Source: CAYUJH01 sp964394585
GTDB taxonomy: Bacteria > Bacteroidota > Bacteroidia > Cytophagales > Flammeovirgaceae
Length of the DNA: 58,585 bases
Assembly: GCA_964394585.1 (NCBI GenBank)
Contig: CAYMYI010000009.1
Span: 1-58,585, forward strand
Direction of reading: 5' to 3'
In this document: positions 17,428-28,600 of the stretch, in pieces
Layout of the letters: each line of letters starts with the position of its first letter
Numbering within the stretch: the stretch's first letter is position 1
The notes under the pieces: model-generated
What the model saw: the letters and a program-made list of their open reading frames with translations, nothing else
The model's database searches: none
Told to the model about the DNA's origin: nothing
Translations under genes and position numbers: made by a program

Positions 17428-18104
17428 ATTTTTTATATCAAGATTTATGTATGTTGAAGATTTCCCTGGTTTGACTGTCCTGAGGTATAAGTATTCATAA
17501 TACGTAACTTTCTCCTTTTTATCAGAGCTTGGTAGAGCTTTGAGGGAAATCCTTTAAGCACAATAGGAATGAATAAAACATCGTGGAAAAAATCCGAACA
17601 AAAAGGTGGCTCACAGACTCTTCGAATTTTCGAAGGCAGAGGTAATTTAAAACCTTTTTAAGGTCCGATGTTAGTATTTTACTCGTTCAATTTTAAATGG
17701 TGTATTCTATGTGAAGGAGAGCGAATGCCCTTTAAAGAATACCCACTACAAGATGCACATGGTTGATTGGTTTCGCCAAGAGCTAAACCAACTCTTTTAA
17801 CGAGCAAAAAAAGTAGTAACGATTCTTTAAAACAGTATAATTGTTTCATTATGTGTAACAATTTACATTTTATTTTTTTTTGTTACAACATTTTACATTT
17901 GAAATGAAAGTATACGAGAAAGAGATTTGTGATTAACACACGAATGAGGCGTGATAAAAGGCTGCTGTGGTCAAGAAAAAAGAATGGATATCTTGACGTA
18001 TTTGTAGGATATTTCAAATTCTCCCGCTCACTAATTTGCTTTTTTTTTGCTTTTTGGTAAAATGACGGAGCATTACTTACACCCCACAAATTCAAAGCAC
18101 AAAA
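17428..18104. other. AT-rich intergenic stretch, no convincing gene
   Basis: About 680 bp between the tonB terminator and the TolC-gene terminator. Two short minus-strand frames (17679-17861 and 17883-18095) lack coding character or family resemblance. A weak imperfect repeat (about 17840-17900, around TTACATTT) and a short TCGAA palindrome near 17620 are the only patterns I see. A small RNA or decayed gene cannot be excluded. Confidence 0.5.
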
Positions 18105-18130
18105 AAGCCATCTCCGAACGGAGATGACTT
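18105..18130 (-). terminator. Terminator of the tetR-ABC-HlyD-TolC operon
   Basis: A 12-bp stem with one mismatch (18105-18116 with 18119-18130) and a very short loop. On the minus strand it is followed by a T-run (complement of the A-run at 18100-18106). It lies 31 bp after the TolC-family stop. Confidence 0.75.
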
Positions 18131-18160
18131 AATTTTGTAAAGTTTGCTAATTGTGAGAGT

Positions 18161-19609
18161 TTATTGCAAGTGTAGCAGCCCCATAGATTCATAAAACGCT
18201 GCTAAAGTCTTAAAGTATTTCACTTTGCTCTTCAAATATTTTTGTTGTGCTTCAATCCATTTTAGTTCACGGCTATTTACTAAAAATAAAGAACTTTCTC
18301 CGTTGTCGAACTTGATCCGTTCTGCTTCTACCATCCGCTGATAAAGCCCTACGGTTTCGGCATACTGTTCTACTTGGCTGCGTAGTAAGCGCGTTTGTTG
18401 GAAATATGCTTGAACTTTGTTACGAACTTCTTGTTGAGCCTGCCATAATTCAAGTTCATTGTCTTGTATTTTGATTTTAGCCTGCTGAAAAGCCCCTCTG
18501 GCTTCTCTTAGGAATATGGGGAACTTAGCATCAACTCCAAAAACATAATTTTGCTGATAGGTTCCCCCATTATTGTGAGAATTGTTATTCCCAAAGTTTG
18601 TTCCCTCTGCTAGTAAGTTGTATTCTACATTTACCATAGGCTTCAATTTCTCAGCTTTCAGCCTTTTTTCTGCTTCCAATATACTTTGTTTAGCCCTGCC
18701 TTTTCTTAGTTTCGGATGCGCAAACTGTTGTGTCTCCATCCAAATTACTAGTGAGTCTTCTGAAAAGATTTGGGCAAGCGGAAAATCGGGAAAATTGATG
18801 GGTTCAATAGCCTCTGCAGGGAGTGTAATGGGCGATCCGCGTTCATCCCAGAGAAAGTTTCGTAAATCAAAGTAGTATTTTTGATACTCTGCCCGGCTTT
18901 CCTGCAACATTCTTTGGGCTTCTTGCCACTGAATGAGCGATTCGGTTGTGTCGATTGCCGCTTTATCCCCCTGGAAAAAGTTATTACGTATAGCTTCAAA
19001 CCGAATTCTCGTTGCCTTTTCAAACTCTTCCACAGCACGCAACTGATAATAGCCGCCGGTCCATTCCCAATATGCAGAGTAGGCATTATATAGCAAGCTA
19101 TTGAGCGCCAAGATTTGTTCGGCATCCGCCATATCCTGGTTTGCTTTTGCTTGGCGCAGCCTTGTACGGCGTTCATCTGTAAGTAGCCCTTGAAGCAAAG
19201 GGAGGGAAACCCCTATCACGCCTTGCCCTTGTTCGGGAACGTTGTTCTCCGGATTCAGAAATATACCTTCATTTTGTTTAAACGATGCTTTAACTTGAAC
19301 CCCACCTAATGTGGGAACTTTTACACCACTCTCGTGAATGCTAAAGTAATTTTTATCGTCAAACATTTTTTGGTCGTACTCGCTGTATAATTCGGGGTCG
19401 AACTTACCCCGAGCTTCGCGCAGTTTTTGCCGAGCTGCTTCGGTAATAAGCCCTGCTTGAAACGACTGTGGATGATAAGCCTTTACCATTTCGACAAACC
19501 ACTGTGGCGATACCACCAGTTGTTGAGTAGTATCGGTTTGTGTCCATCCTACGTTCATGAGGCAAAAGAAGCACCACAAGAGTACAACTATGTAGCGTAA
19601 AAAGCGCAT
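18161..19609 (-). CDS. TolC-family outer-membrane efflux protein
   Basis: A 482-residue outer-membrane channel protein with an N-terminal signal peptide (cleavage near residue 23, after GWTQ). Two long alpha-helical, Gln/Glu/Ala-rich repeats (about 50-230 and 270-470) form the periplasmic tunnel; VIGVSLPLLQGL and FGVDAKFPIFLR are the paired barrel strands typical of the family. It is last in the tetR-ABC-HlyD-TolC operon, 47 bp after the HlyD stop, and would be the exit duct for that exporter. Confidence 0.9.
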   Translation of the reverse strand: MRFLRYIVVLLWCFFCLMNVGWTQTDTTQQLVVSPQWFVEMVKAYHPQSFQAGLITEAARQKLREARGKFDPELYSEYDQKMFDDKNYFSIHESGVKVPTLGGVQVKASFKQNEGIFLNPENNVPEQGQGVIGVSLPLLQGLLTDERRTRLRQAKANQDMADAEQILALNSLLYNAYSAYWEWTGGYYQLRAVEEFEKATRIRFEAIRNNFFQGDKAAIDTTESLIQWQEAQRMLQESRAEYQKYYFDLRNFLWDERGSPITLPAEAIEPINFPDFPLAQIFSEDSLVIWMETQQFAHPKLRKGRAKQSILEAEKRLKAEKLKPMVNVEYNLLAEGTNFGNNNSHNNGGTYQQNYVFGVDAKFPIFLREARGAFQQAKIKIQDNELELWQAQQEVRNKVQAYFQQTRLLRSQVEQYAETVGLYQRMVEAERIKFDNGESSLFLVNSRELKWIEAQQKYLKSKVKYFKTLAAFYESMGLLHLQ

Positions 19610-19656
19610 AAAATGTGAATGTCTTTAATAGTAGAATATTATTTTAAGCAGGATGA

Positions 19657-21024
19657 TTATTTTTTCTTTCCTTTTGCTTTATTAGGATCCGGATTTTGAT
19701 TACCATACATATCGGGCGGAAAGCTATTAAGCTGACGCCATAGCTCATACCATACCGGCACCTCGTTTAGCAAAGCAATTCCGCGTGCGCCTGAACCCAT
19801 CCGCAATTGTTTAGGCCACGGATGATGATTTTTAGCCGAATCAGGTGCTACTAAGATTCGGTACTTCCCATTTTCTGAAGTGATGTTATCGATTGCGGCG
19901 ACTTTCCCATCAAACGTTCCGTAGTAGATGTTAGGCCACCCATTGAATACCAGTACCGGCCAACCGTCGAATTGTAAACGGACTTCGTTACCAAGATCGA
20001 CAAGTGGTAGATCAATCGGTTCTACATATAATTCGACTGCCAACTCTAAATCTCCGGGGATAAACGTTACTACCGCCTCTCCTTCTTTCACAGTTTCGCC
20101 TAAGCCTGTTTTTATTACCTTAGTGATGTACCCTTCTTGTGGGGCAATAATGTAGTAAAACCCGGCACGTTGTTGATAGTTAGTATACTGATTTTTGAGT
20201 TTGGCTAAATCAGCGGAGGCAGAAAACTGCGAAGAAAGTGCACTCATTCGTTCAGAACGAGCCTTGGATATTTTATCGTTGTAATCGTTCTCTATGGAGT
20301 TCAGTTCAATCTTCGCATTCAATAAGTCATTTTTCGTAGAAAGCAACTTGTTACGCGTTTCAGTAAGTTTGTTCTGCGCTTCTTGAAATTTGAGTTTACG
20401 AGCCTCCAATTCTGTAAGCGACTTCAAGCCTTGGTCATAAAGTTTTTCTTGGCGTTGAAACTGCTGATCGGCGATATCGTAATTTCGTAACTCCATTTCA
20501 TAGGCTACGCTATCGGCTTGTAATTTCAGCTCTGTTTGCTCTACTTTATTGCGCGCTTGCTCTAACTTTAGCCAACGCACCTGCTCCAATGCTTGAATCT
20601 GCGCTTCAAGCGCTCTCACTTTTTCTTCATACGATTGGAAGCTCATCTCCTTGGCTTTTACCTGATCTTGGGTACGTTCCAAGAGGTCAGGGTCGAAGTA
20701 ATCATCTTTAACTTCTGAGAGGAACAGTATCGTATCGCCACGGTGCACATAATCTCCTTCACCCACATACCATTTTTCAATTCGCCCGGGAATAGTCGCA
20801 TGGATGGTTTGCGCCCGGTGCTCGGGCCGTAAAGAGGTTACTCTACCATCTACCTGTATGTTTTGTGTCCATGGCAAAAACATCATCACAATCACGATGA
20901 ATAAAAAGCCTACCAGCCAGCCTGCTAAAGCTCTGCTCAACCAAGGGTGATAGACTTCTTTAAAGGCACTAAATTGTTGAGTGTCTATTTTAGTTTCCAC
21001 GCTATTTTTTGATATGTTTAACAT
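19657..21024 (-). CDS. HlyD-family periplasmic adaptor
   Basis: A 455-residue adaptor. A membrane segment at about 33-53 is followed by a lipoyl-like half (IHATIPGRIEKWYVGEGDYV), a long coiled coil (about 110-285), and the second lipoyl half with IAPQEGYITKVIKTGLGETV. The C-terminal end is Lys-rich (KAKGKKK). It links the inner-membrane ABC subunit to the TolC-type duct. It lies 39 bp after the ABC gene. This layout resembles type I secretion/HlyBD-TolC systems, but no RTX-type or peptide substrate gene is present, so the cargo is unknown. Confidence 0.9.
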   Translation of the reverse strand: MLNISKNSVETKIDTQQFSAFKEVYHPWLSRALAGWLVGFLFIVIVMMFLPWTQNIQVDGRVTSLRPEHRAQTIHATIPGRIEKWYVGEGDYVHRGDTILFLSEVKDDYFDPDLLERTQDQVKAKEMSFQSYEEKVRALEAQIQALEQVRWLKLEQARNKVEQTELKLQADSVAYEMELRNYDIADQQFQRQEKLYDQGLKSLTELEARKLKFQEAQNKLTETRNKLLSTKNDLLNAKIELNSIENDYNDKISKARSERMSALSSQFSASADLAKLKNQYTNYQQRAGFYYIIAPQEGYITKVIKTGLGETVKEGEAVVTFIPGDLELAVELYVEPIDLPLVDLGNEVRLQFDGWPVLVFNGWPNIYYGTFDGKVAAIDNITSENGKYRILVAPDSAKNHHPWPKQLRMGSGARGIALLNEVPVWYELWRQLNSFPPDMYGNQNPDPNKAKGKKK

Positions 21025-21063
21025 ATTAAATACCCCACTTTGATGACTGTATTTGATAGGTTC

Positions 21064-22830
21064 CTATCGGAAAACAGTAGCAAAGTATGATTTTGTTTTG
21101 ATATCTGCATAAGGAGCATCATCGATAATCTCTCCGTCTTTCAGCACGATGACCCTATCGCAACGCGAAGCAATGAGCGGATCGTTCGAAACCGCAAACA
21201 CCGTCCATTCATGTTCTTTCCCTACGATGTAATCCAGAATGCACTGGCAGTCGTCGTAGTCGAGGTTGGTCATAAAATCTTCCAATACTAACAGGCGCGG
21301 GTGTTTCACTAAACTCCGTGCAAGTAAGATTTTGCGAATAATACTACTCGAAAGCTTAGAGCCTTCCGGCGATATTTGGGTATTGAAACCTTCCGGAGTA
21401 CTTTGCAGAAAGTCATCAAGTTTTAAGGCATTGATTGTCGTAAGAATTTCCTGTGTAGAAATAGAAGAATTTCCCATAGTGATATTATCGGCAAGCGTGC
21501 CATAGAATAAATCTTCTTGGCGAAGGTTATCGCCAATCACCATCCGCAAACTGTTAATTTCGATATTTCCTAAGGGTACATTATTGTAACTTAAAGTCCC
21601 TTTAAAATCGTCGTGCAAACCGGCAACAATATCGGCAAGGGTAGATTTCCCTGCACTATTGAACCCTGAAATGCACACTTTTTCGCCAGGTTCCACCTTG
21701 AAATTTAATTTTTTAAGGGTTGGTTGCTGTGTTTCAGGGTACTGATAGATGAGGTCTTTTGCCAAAATGCTGATTCCTTTCTGCGTATCAAATTCTTGGA
21801 ACGAAGTCCCTTTCTCCCCTTCAAGTTGGATATCGGTAATGTGTCCTACCTTCTCTAAACCTACCAATACATCATAGATAGATTCCATACTCAAGATGAG
21901 TTTTTCAACCGAGGCAATCACTAAAAGAATAATGATTTCCGAAGCTACAAACTGCCCTAAGTTGATTTCTTGCTGAATCATCAAGGCACTACCAAGAATG
22001 AGTAGCCCCGCTGTAATAATAGTTTTAAAAACGGTGATGTGTCCATATTGCCACAGTAGTACACGGAAATGAGCCTTCCGAGCCTTCAGGTAATTTCCTA
22101 CGAAAATGTTCATTTTCTCAAGGGGAAGGGGGCTATTTCCGGCGAGCTTAAACGTGGTCATGGTGCGCGCCATTTCTTCGAGCCAGTGGGCTACTTCGTA
22201 CTTATATTTTGATTCCTTCAGCCCGGTTTGCAACCCTCTCGGGCCAGTGTAGCGAATAATCACAATCAGTACCGTTATAAGTGTAACTCCAAAAAACACG
22301 AAAAACGGATGGTAAAACGCTAGCAAAAGTAAACCAAACAAAATCTGGAGCGCTGCCGTAGAGAAATCTATCAGAATTTTGGGTAAGCCTTTCTGAATCG
22401 ACATCACATCAAAAAAGCGGTTGATTAGTTCAGGCGGATAATAATTACTAATTGCCTTGGGATCGAAACGGGGGATGCGATAGGCAAACTCAAAAGCGGA
22501 GCGGGTAAATACACGTTGTTGCAGAATCTCTGTGAGCGACATCTGCATAATTTGCATGCCTCCGGTAGCAGCCACTCCAAGCACTACCACAAAGATGAGA
22601 ATCGCCCAAGAGGTAGAAAACTGCCCGCCGATAATCAACCCTATGATGGCTTGGATGCCCAGAGGAATACTCAAATTAATCAAGCCATTAAAAATGGCGT
22701 ATACATACACATAAATGACTTCTCGAGTGTCGCCGCTCAGCATGCTAAATAAGCGCTGCACCGGGCGTCCGGTAAATTTAGAATGGCTATTTTCGATTTT
22801 GGCTTCCATAGCGTTATGCAAAATTTTCAA
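21064..22830 (-). CDS. ABC transporter, fused membrane and ATP-binding domains, degenerate NBD
   Basis: A 588-residue half-transporter. Residues about 35-310 are the six-helix exporter membrane domain; about 345-585 are the nucleotide-binding domain. Walker A is intact (GFNSAGKST, about 388-396). The other motifs deviate: the signature is LSSSI instead of LSGGQ (about 490), Walker B ends LVLEDF (Glu-Asp where Asp-Glu is expected, about 511), and the switch-His region reads FAVSNDP with no His (about 542). ATP binding is likely; normal hydrolysis is uncertain. There is no C39 peptidase domain. It overlaps the tetR stop by 4 bp, so 22830 is the likely start; an inner ATG lies at 22809. Confidence 0.88.
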   Translation of the reverse strand: MKILHNAMEAKIENSHSKFTGRPVQRLFSMLSGDTREVIYVYVYAIFNGLINLSIPLGIQAIIGLIIGGQFSTSWAILIFVVVLGVAATGGMQIMQMSLTEILQQRVFTRSAFEFAYRIPRFDPKAISNYYPPELINRFFDVMSIQKGLPKILIDFSTAALQILFGLLLLAFYHPFFVFFGVTLITVLIVIIRYTGPRGLQTGLKESKYKYEVAHWLEEMARTMTTFKLAGNSPLPLEKMNIFVGNYLKARKAHFRVLLWQYGHITVFKTIITAGLLILGSALMIQQEINLGQFVASEIIILLVIASVEKLILSMESIYDVLVGLEKVGHITDIQLEGEKGTSFQEFDTQKGISILAKDLIYQYPETQQPTLKKLNFKVEPGEKVCISGFNSAGKSTLADIVAGLHDDFKGTLSYNNVPLGNIEINSLRMVIGDNLRQEDLFYGTLADNITMGNSSISTQEILTTINALKLDDFLQSTPEGFNTQISPEGSKLSSSIIRKILLARSLVKHPRLLVLEDFMTNLDYDDCQCILDYIVGKEHEWTVFAVSNDPLIASRCDRVIVLKDGEIIDDAPYADIKTKSYFATVFR

Positions 22831-23528
22831 TCGTTTAATTTTGGTTGAGGAACGTAATTGAGCGCTTGAAAAACCAAGTTTTCTAAGAAGTCGCGTAAAA
22901 TATTACAACGCTGATTGCTGTCTGTGGGTAAGTCAGAAAGCGAGGGCAGATGCTCGGTAAAAAACACCTGTTGATGCGACGCCTCTAGCACTGTGCTTAC
23001 AAGCGAATGTGGGTACGGGTACGATGGGTTGATTTCCAAAATAACAGAGGCAATACGCTTACATAGCGATTTATACCCTTTAAATAGCCCTTCTTGGTTA
23101 TCCGAATCCACATTTTTGGTTAAATAGGTTTTATCTGATTCTGCCACTACGATACGGTGCAACACAATCTCGTCGATGTGCTGAAAAGAGTGGTCGAGTT
23201 CAATGTTTTGAGCCAATAGTGCAATGATTTTCTGTATTTTCTTTCGGGGTTCTACCAAAAAGTGCGTTTGAAACTCAATTTGATATTCAACCCAACTCCA
23301 ATACCACGCTACTAAATAGTTAAGCAGCCGGTGTTTATTATCAAAATACCGATAGATGGAGGCTTCCGTTGAACCTATTGCGGTAGCTAATTTCTTGAAT
23401 GTAAACTGCTCAAAGCCCAGTTCATCAATCAAATAAATACTTTTTGAAATAATCCGCCTGCCTAATTCGGTATTTTGCGGATCTTTCAAATAATAACTTT
23501 CATTTAATATGAGCTGTATTGGAGACAT
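22827..23528 (-). CDS. TetR/AcrR-family transcriptional regulator
   Basis: A 233-residue repressor-type protein. The N-terminal helix-turn-helix (about residues 20-70) includes ELGFEQFTFKKLATAIGSTE and ASIYRYFDNKHRLLNYLV, the family signature. The C-terminal ligand-binding half is diverse. It is first in the operon with the ABC, HlyD and TolC genes and overlaps the ABC start by 4 bp, so it probably controls the exporter and itself. The effector is unknown. Confidence 0.9.
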   Translation of the reverse strand: MSPIQLILNESYYLKDPQNTELGRRIISKSIYLIDELGFEQFTFKKLATAIGSTEASIYRYFDNKHRLLNYLVAWYWSWVEYQIEFQTHFLVEPRKKIQKIIALLAQNIELDHSFQHIDEIVLHRIVVAESDKTYLTKNVDSDNQEGLFKGYKSLCKRIASVILEINPSYPYPHSLVSTVLEASHQQVFFTEHLPSLSDLPTDSNQRCNILRDFLENLVFQALNYVPQPKLND

Positions 23529-23697
23529 ATAGTAAATAAGTTCTTTTTAATAGTAACACTACCATAAACACCTGCATCTACTTTTTGTTCAGAGAGCAAT
23601 TATATAATTCATGATAGTTTAGTTAATATACGTTAAAGCATGTAACCTTGTCATTTTCTGCACAAATGGCGTAAAATTGCTAAAACTACTTGCCCCA

Positions 23698-25490
23698 ATG
23701 GATGACCTTTTCTCGCAGTTAAACCCTGCCCTCCCGCTTCGCCCTTACCAACTAGAAGCCCTCCAACGTTTTGCAGAAAGCAGCACATCACTCGCTGAAG
23801 CGCCCTACCACCGGTTGTTTCATATGGCAACGGGCAGCGGAAAAACCTTGGTAATGGCAGGTTGTATCGTACAGTTGTACCAAGCTGGCTACCGAAACTT
23901 CGTGTTTTTTGTCAATAGCAATACCGTACTGGCAAAAACTAAAGAGAACTTTCTTAACGTGCGTTCGCCCAAATATGTGTTTGCGAACCCACTACAAATA
24001 GCTTCGCAGCAGGTCCCTTTACAAGAGGTAAGCAATTTTGAAATCCCTGCGCAGCATGAAATACGAATTGTGTTTACCACCGTGCAAGGGCTCCACCGAC
24101 AGTTGAACGCCCCACGCGAAAATGGCATGACCTACGAAGCATTCACTCAACAAAAAGTAGTGCTGCTTTCCGATGAAGCCCACCATATTAATGCAGAAAC
24201 TAAGCGGGGAAAGCTACCAAAAACCGAAGCCCAATCGCTCGAAAGTTGGGAGCGAACCGTACAACGTATCTTTTTAGCGCATCCTGAAAACGTTCTACTT
24301 GAATTTACGGCTACGGCAGATTTCACCAATCCATTCATTCGCGAAAAATACACTGATAAACTCTTGTTTAACTACTCCCTAAAGCAATTTTATGAACAAG
24401 GATACGCCAAACAAGTTGAAGTACTACAAACTGAAGGCTCTGCTTGGCAAAGAGCGCTACGGGCAATAATGCTGAGCCAATATCGGCAAAAAATATTCGA
24501 GCAGCACGGTATTGCCACCAAACCCTTGGTTCTTTTTAAATCGAATACCATTGCACATAGTCATGCTTTTTTTACTGAGTTTACCCAACGCTTGCAACAC
24601 CTCAATCCTGCTGAACTATCCCAAGTAGGGCAACAAAGCGAAATACCAGAACAAGTAGCCGTGTTTTTCCAACAAATGCCTTCTATAGAGCAATTGGTAG
24701 CGGAACTCAAAACTTCTTTTGCGCAAAGTGCTTGTTTAATTGTAAACAGCCACGCTGAAAGTGAAGCGAAACAGTTGGCTCTACATCGGCTAGAAAGCCC
24801 CGAAAGTCCCTATCGTGCAATTTTTGCCGTCGATAAACTCAACGAAGGCTGGGATGTATTGAACTTGTTCGACATTGTGCGTTTAGAAACCCCTAAAGCA
24901 GCTACCACAAAAGCACTGCGAAGTACTACCGTTGCCGAAGCGCAGCTCATTGGCCGGGGTGCGCGCTATTTCCCTTTCCGAATACATGCAGGGCAGGCAC
25001 TGTTCCAACGCAAGTTCGACCACGCCCCGGCTCATCCGCTACGCATCTGTGAAACCTTGTACTACCATGCGGCTTATCACCCTGACTNNNNNNNNNNTAC
25101 ATTGCCACATTAGGCGAAACCCTCGAAAAAATGGGAATCAGAAAGCAACGACAACTCAAGCCTGTACGCCCTGTAAAAGCTTCATATGTTCTTTCCGAAG
25201 GGATACCGAACGAAATGCGGGAGCATCTCTCTGCACCGAAGCAACAAGCGGCTTGCTTATGGAAAGAACTGCCCGCTCCGTTGCGTCGTAAAGCACTCGA
25301 TGCGCATCCTTTCTTACGGTTTCATCGCCTGAAAGCCTTGTTTCCTAACTTGCAATCGTCGAGTGAATTTTCCACCTCACCGCAATACTTAGGCAACGTT
25401 ACGCTCTCAGCAGCTACTTGGGAGGCGGCTTGTGCTATGGTTTCGCGTTTAGGAGCCACCTTAGCGCGCATCTATTCTAGTGCCTTTTAA
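23698..25490 (+). CDS. DEAD/DEAH helicase of the type III restriction (Res) type, C-terminally truncated, with an assembly gap
   Basis: The start is the ATG at 23698 (a TTG 21 bp upstream is less likely). Superfamily 2 motifs are intact: Walker A MATGSGKT (residues 43-50), DEAH at 159-162, TATAD near 204, KLNEGWD and QLIGRGAR near 416. A 10-N gap (25088-25097) follows residue 463. After it, the frame TAC ATT GCC continues for 130 residues to the stop at 25490, so a true gap length of 2 modulo 3 would join both parts. Relatives I know continue about 250 residues further with a PD-(D/E)xK nuclease-like domain; here the protein ends at IYSSAF and that domain is absent. No methyltransferase is adjacent. 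Confidence 0.75.
25088..25097. other. Assembly gap (10 N)
   Basis: Ten unknown bases inside the helicase gene. Ten is incompatible with one continuous frame (a length of 2 modulo 3 is needed), so the run is most likely a placeholder of arbitrary length. Confidence 0.95.
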
Positions 25491-25605
25491 GTTTTTTTAC
25501 CTTCTTATACATCATCTTTAGAAAAAGGAAAGCGTCTTTTTATAGAGAGCCTATATTATATGTTGAGTAAATCGTTGATTGTTTACTGCTAAACATCTCA
25601 TCTAT

Positions 25606-28600
25606 ATGAAAAAACTATATACATTTTTTGTGTGGTTATGGGCGGCATCCGCCATAGCACAAACGCCGGTAGTTACCTCAGGCACTGTTACTTTAACCGA
25701 TTGGCATCCACAGTTTGCTGCCGTGAGCGAATCGCCCATGCCATTTTTAAATAGCCTTACCCTCCGCTATACCTTCGAGCCCAAGGAAGAGGTATGTAGG
25801 GTTACTACCTCTATTCAATGGTATGTAGGCAACCAAGTGCGTTTTAACGGCAGTGCCTTTGCTACGCCGGATATTCGGCAAACCGATATAGCGCTGTTCA
25901 GTTTAATCGACTTGAAACTGAGGGCTCGGGCACGTTCCGATAACGAGAAACTCGGCTATTTTGTGTTTGAGGTGAATGATTTACCCCCATCGGGAGGTAC
26001 GTGGAGTAAAGCACACAGCCGCGAAATTCCGTGGGCTAAATTGTTTGAAGGAGCGGATGCCCTAGAAGCCCGACGGATTATCGAAGATGAAGTGAATTTG
26101 CAAGCCGTATTTATTCAATCGGTTACCTTCGGCGGGGGAACTTCGTTCCAACAGCAAGCCTACAATCATTTTATGGCTAAGGCGCAACAAGCCCAAGAAG
26201 AAGGCGATAACCGCCAAGCTATACGGTGGTTTTCCCAAGCTATCGAATTGAACCCTTCAGAACCCGCCCCTCGCCGGCAACGCGAAGCCCTACAACGCGA
26301 ACTAGGAGCTTTTACCAACTTAGAGAGCCAAGCGAACCAATTGTACCGCGAAGGGAAATTTTTAGCGGCTCTCTCGTATTACCAACAAGCCGAGCAGCTA
26401 ATACCAGGCAAAATCCAACACCCTGAGCGTATCGAAGAAATTACGCGTCGGTTGGCTCGTTTCAAACAGCTCGACTTACAGGCGCGTCAACTCTTGCAAA
26501 TGGGCACCCAAATCAACGATTTCCTTGCGGCTCGCGAAAAATTTGCTGCCGCTGAAGAGTTTCTTCCTGAACGCAGCGCTTACATTGCCGAGCAGATTGG
26601 CGATATCAATCGGTTTTTAACCGAAGTCTATACAGAAAGCCTACAAGCCGGAGAACGTTTCCGCCAAGAAGGCAACTACATTGCCGCCGCCCAACAGTTT
26701 TATGAAGCAAGCCGTATTTTTCCCGACCGCAAAGAACCCCGCAACCTTACGCGTGCCTTAGAGCGCGATGTGCAGCAATCCATCGAAGAAAGCTATAACC
26801 AAGAAATACAAAATGCGGAAGAAGGGCAAAAAATTGCCCTCGACAATGCCGCTAAAGTAGTGTACCAAAGCAGTGAAAACTGCTACCTTTCCCAAGCAGA
26901 ATACCATGCCTGCATGGCAACGTATTACCAACAACAACAGCAAAAAGCTGAACGCGAAATGCGTGCGATGCTTTATGGAGAACGCTACCAAACCGACCTG
27001 ATGCCCTGCCGAAGTGTTACGTGCCCTTTGGAAACGGATGCCAATCCTGACCCTACCACCCTCCTAGCCGCCGCCAAACGGAAGCATCAACTTTTCCGAG
27101 AGTATGGTACACAAGCATTTGCTACGTTCCGCAACCGGTTTTTGGATGAAGCCCTCCAAAAGCAAGATTGCTATGCCGAAGCCCTCTATTTTAAATCGCA
27201 ATTGGCAAACTCGCCTTTAGAAGAGATAACCCTACTCGATGAAACCCTCGCATGCGACCCAAATCACCCTGAAGCTAAAAGGCAACGCGCCAACATCCAC
27301 AGCGATTTTGCCCAAGAATTTTATCAAAAAGTTGCCCAGGGAGATATTACCTACCTAGAAAAAGCCCATGCACAAAACGTACTCGCGCAAGTAGGCAATT
27401 ACCAAGGGTTCTCTCCTTTAGAATACGCCGTAAAGGAAAATCAGCTCCTCGCTGTCGATTTCTTCTTCGAACACCTAGCGGCACTTCCTGCCAGGGCAGA
27501 AAAAGACCCGAGCCGGTTGGCATATCTTGCCACCGAACACAACGCCGAAGATGTACTACGCTTTTTAATTCATCAGAAAAAAGCCGATGTAAACAATACC
27601 CCTGCCGGAAAAAATCCTATGCCATTTGTGGCGCTCACCCAACAAAACATTTCCATCTTGCAGCTCCTGCTAGAATCAAAAGCCTCGGCGCTGCAAAGCA
27701 ATATACAAGGTCGCACTCTCCTTGAAGAAGCTATGCTCCAAAACAACGAAAATGCCTTTCGCTTGCTATTGGGGTATGTAGCGCCGGAGAACCTTTCACC
27801 TCAATTACTGCAAACTGCTATTAGCGCTGATAAAGGAAATTTCGGGAGGATGCTAATCGAACGAGGGATTAACTTCCGCGATCCGCTCCCCAATGGGTTG
27901 CTTCCCATTACGTTTGCCCTCCGCCAAGGCGCTGAAAACATGGTACGGTTGCTCATCGATAAGGGAATTGCACTCAACACTACCGATGCGCAAGGAAACA
28001 CCCTATTGATGCAAGCCTTGCAACAACAGCAAGAAGCCATCGCCTTGTACCTCATCCGAAAGGGCAGCTCACTTTCCGCCACCAACACCCTTGGCGAATC
28101 TGCGCTTCAACTTGCACTAGCCTACCAGCAACACGAAGCCGCAGTGCTTCTTCTGCTACAAGGTGCAGCCACAGAACCAATACAAGCCGCATTACCTACC
28201 AGCACCGAAGAATTCCGAAAAGCGGCTCTCCTTGCCCTTGGCGATGCAGGGCTACGCCTCAACCGTATCGAATGGATGCAACAGGCACTTGCCATCGATG
28301 CAGAAGCCGGCTACTACCAACTCCCTACCGAAGTAACCTTGCTCCAAACAGCAGCACAAAATGGGAATGAAGCCATTTTTATTGCCTTGGGCAAAGCCGC
28401 TCCCAATGGTGTTACCCCACTTAAAGGATGGAATCCGCTACACCTTGCTGCCCGATACCGCATGTATGAAGCACTGCAAACGCTCGCAAAAACTGTAGGG
28501 GTCAATAAGCAAGATTTTGCCCTAGAAACGCCATTGCATCATGCCGTCCGCGCTAATGATGCAGAAGCCGTACGCACGCTCATGAGGCTAGGTGCCAATC

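Noticed and set aside
17679..18095. Two short minus-strand frames in the gap after tonB
   Set aside because: No initiation context, no family, and AT-rich composition typical of non-coding DNA.
23698..25490. Complete type III restriction-modification system
   Set aside because: No modification methyltransferase is nearby and the nuclease end is missing.
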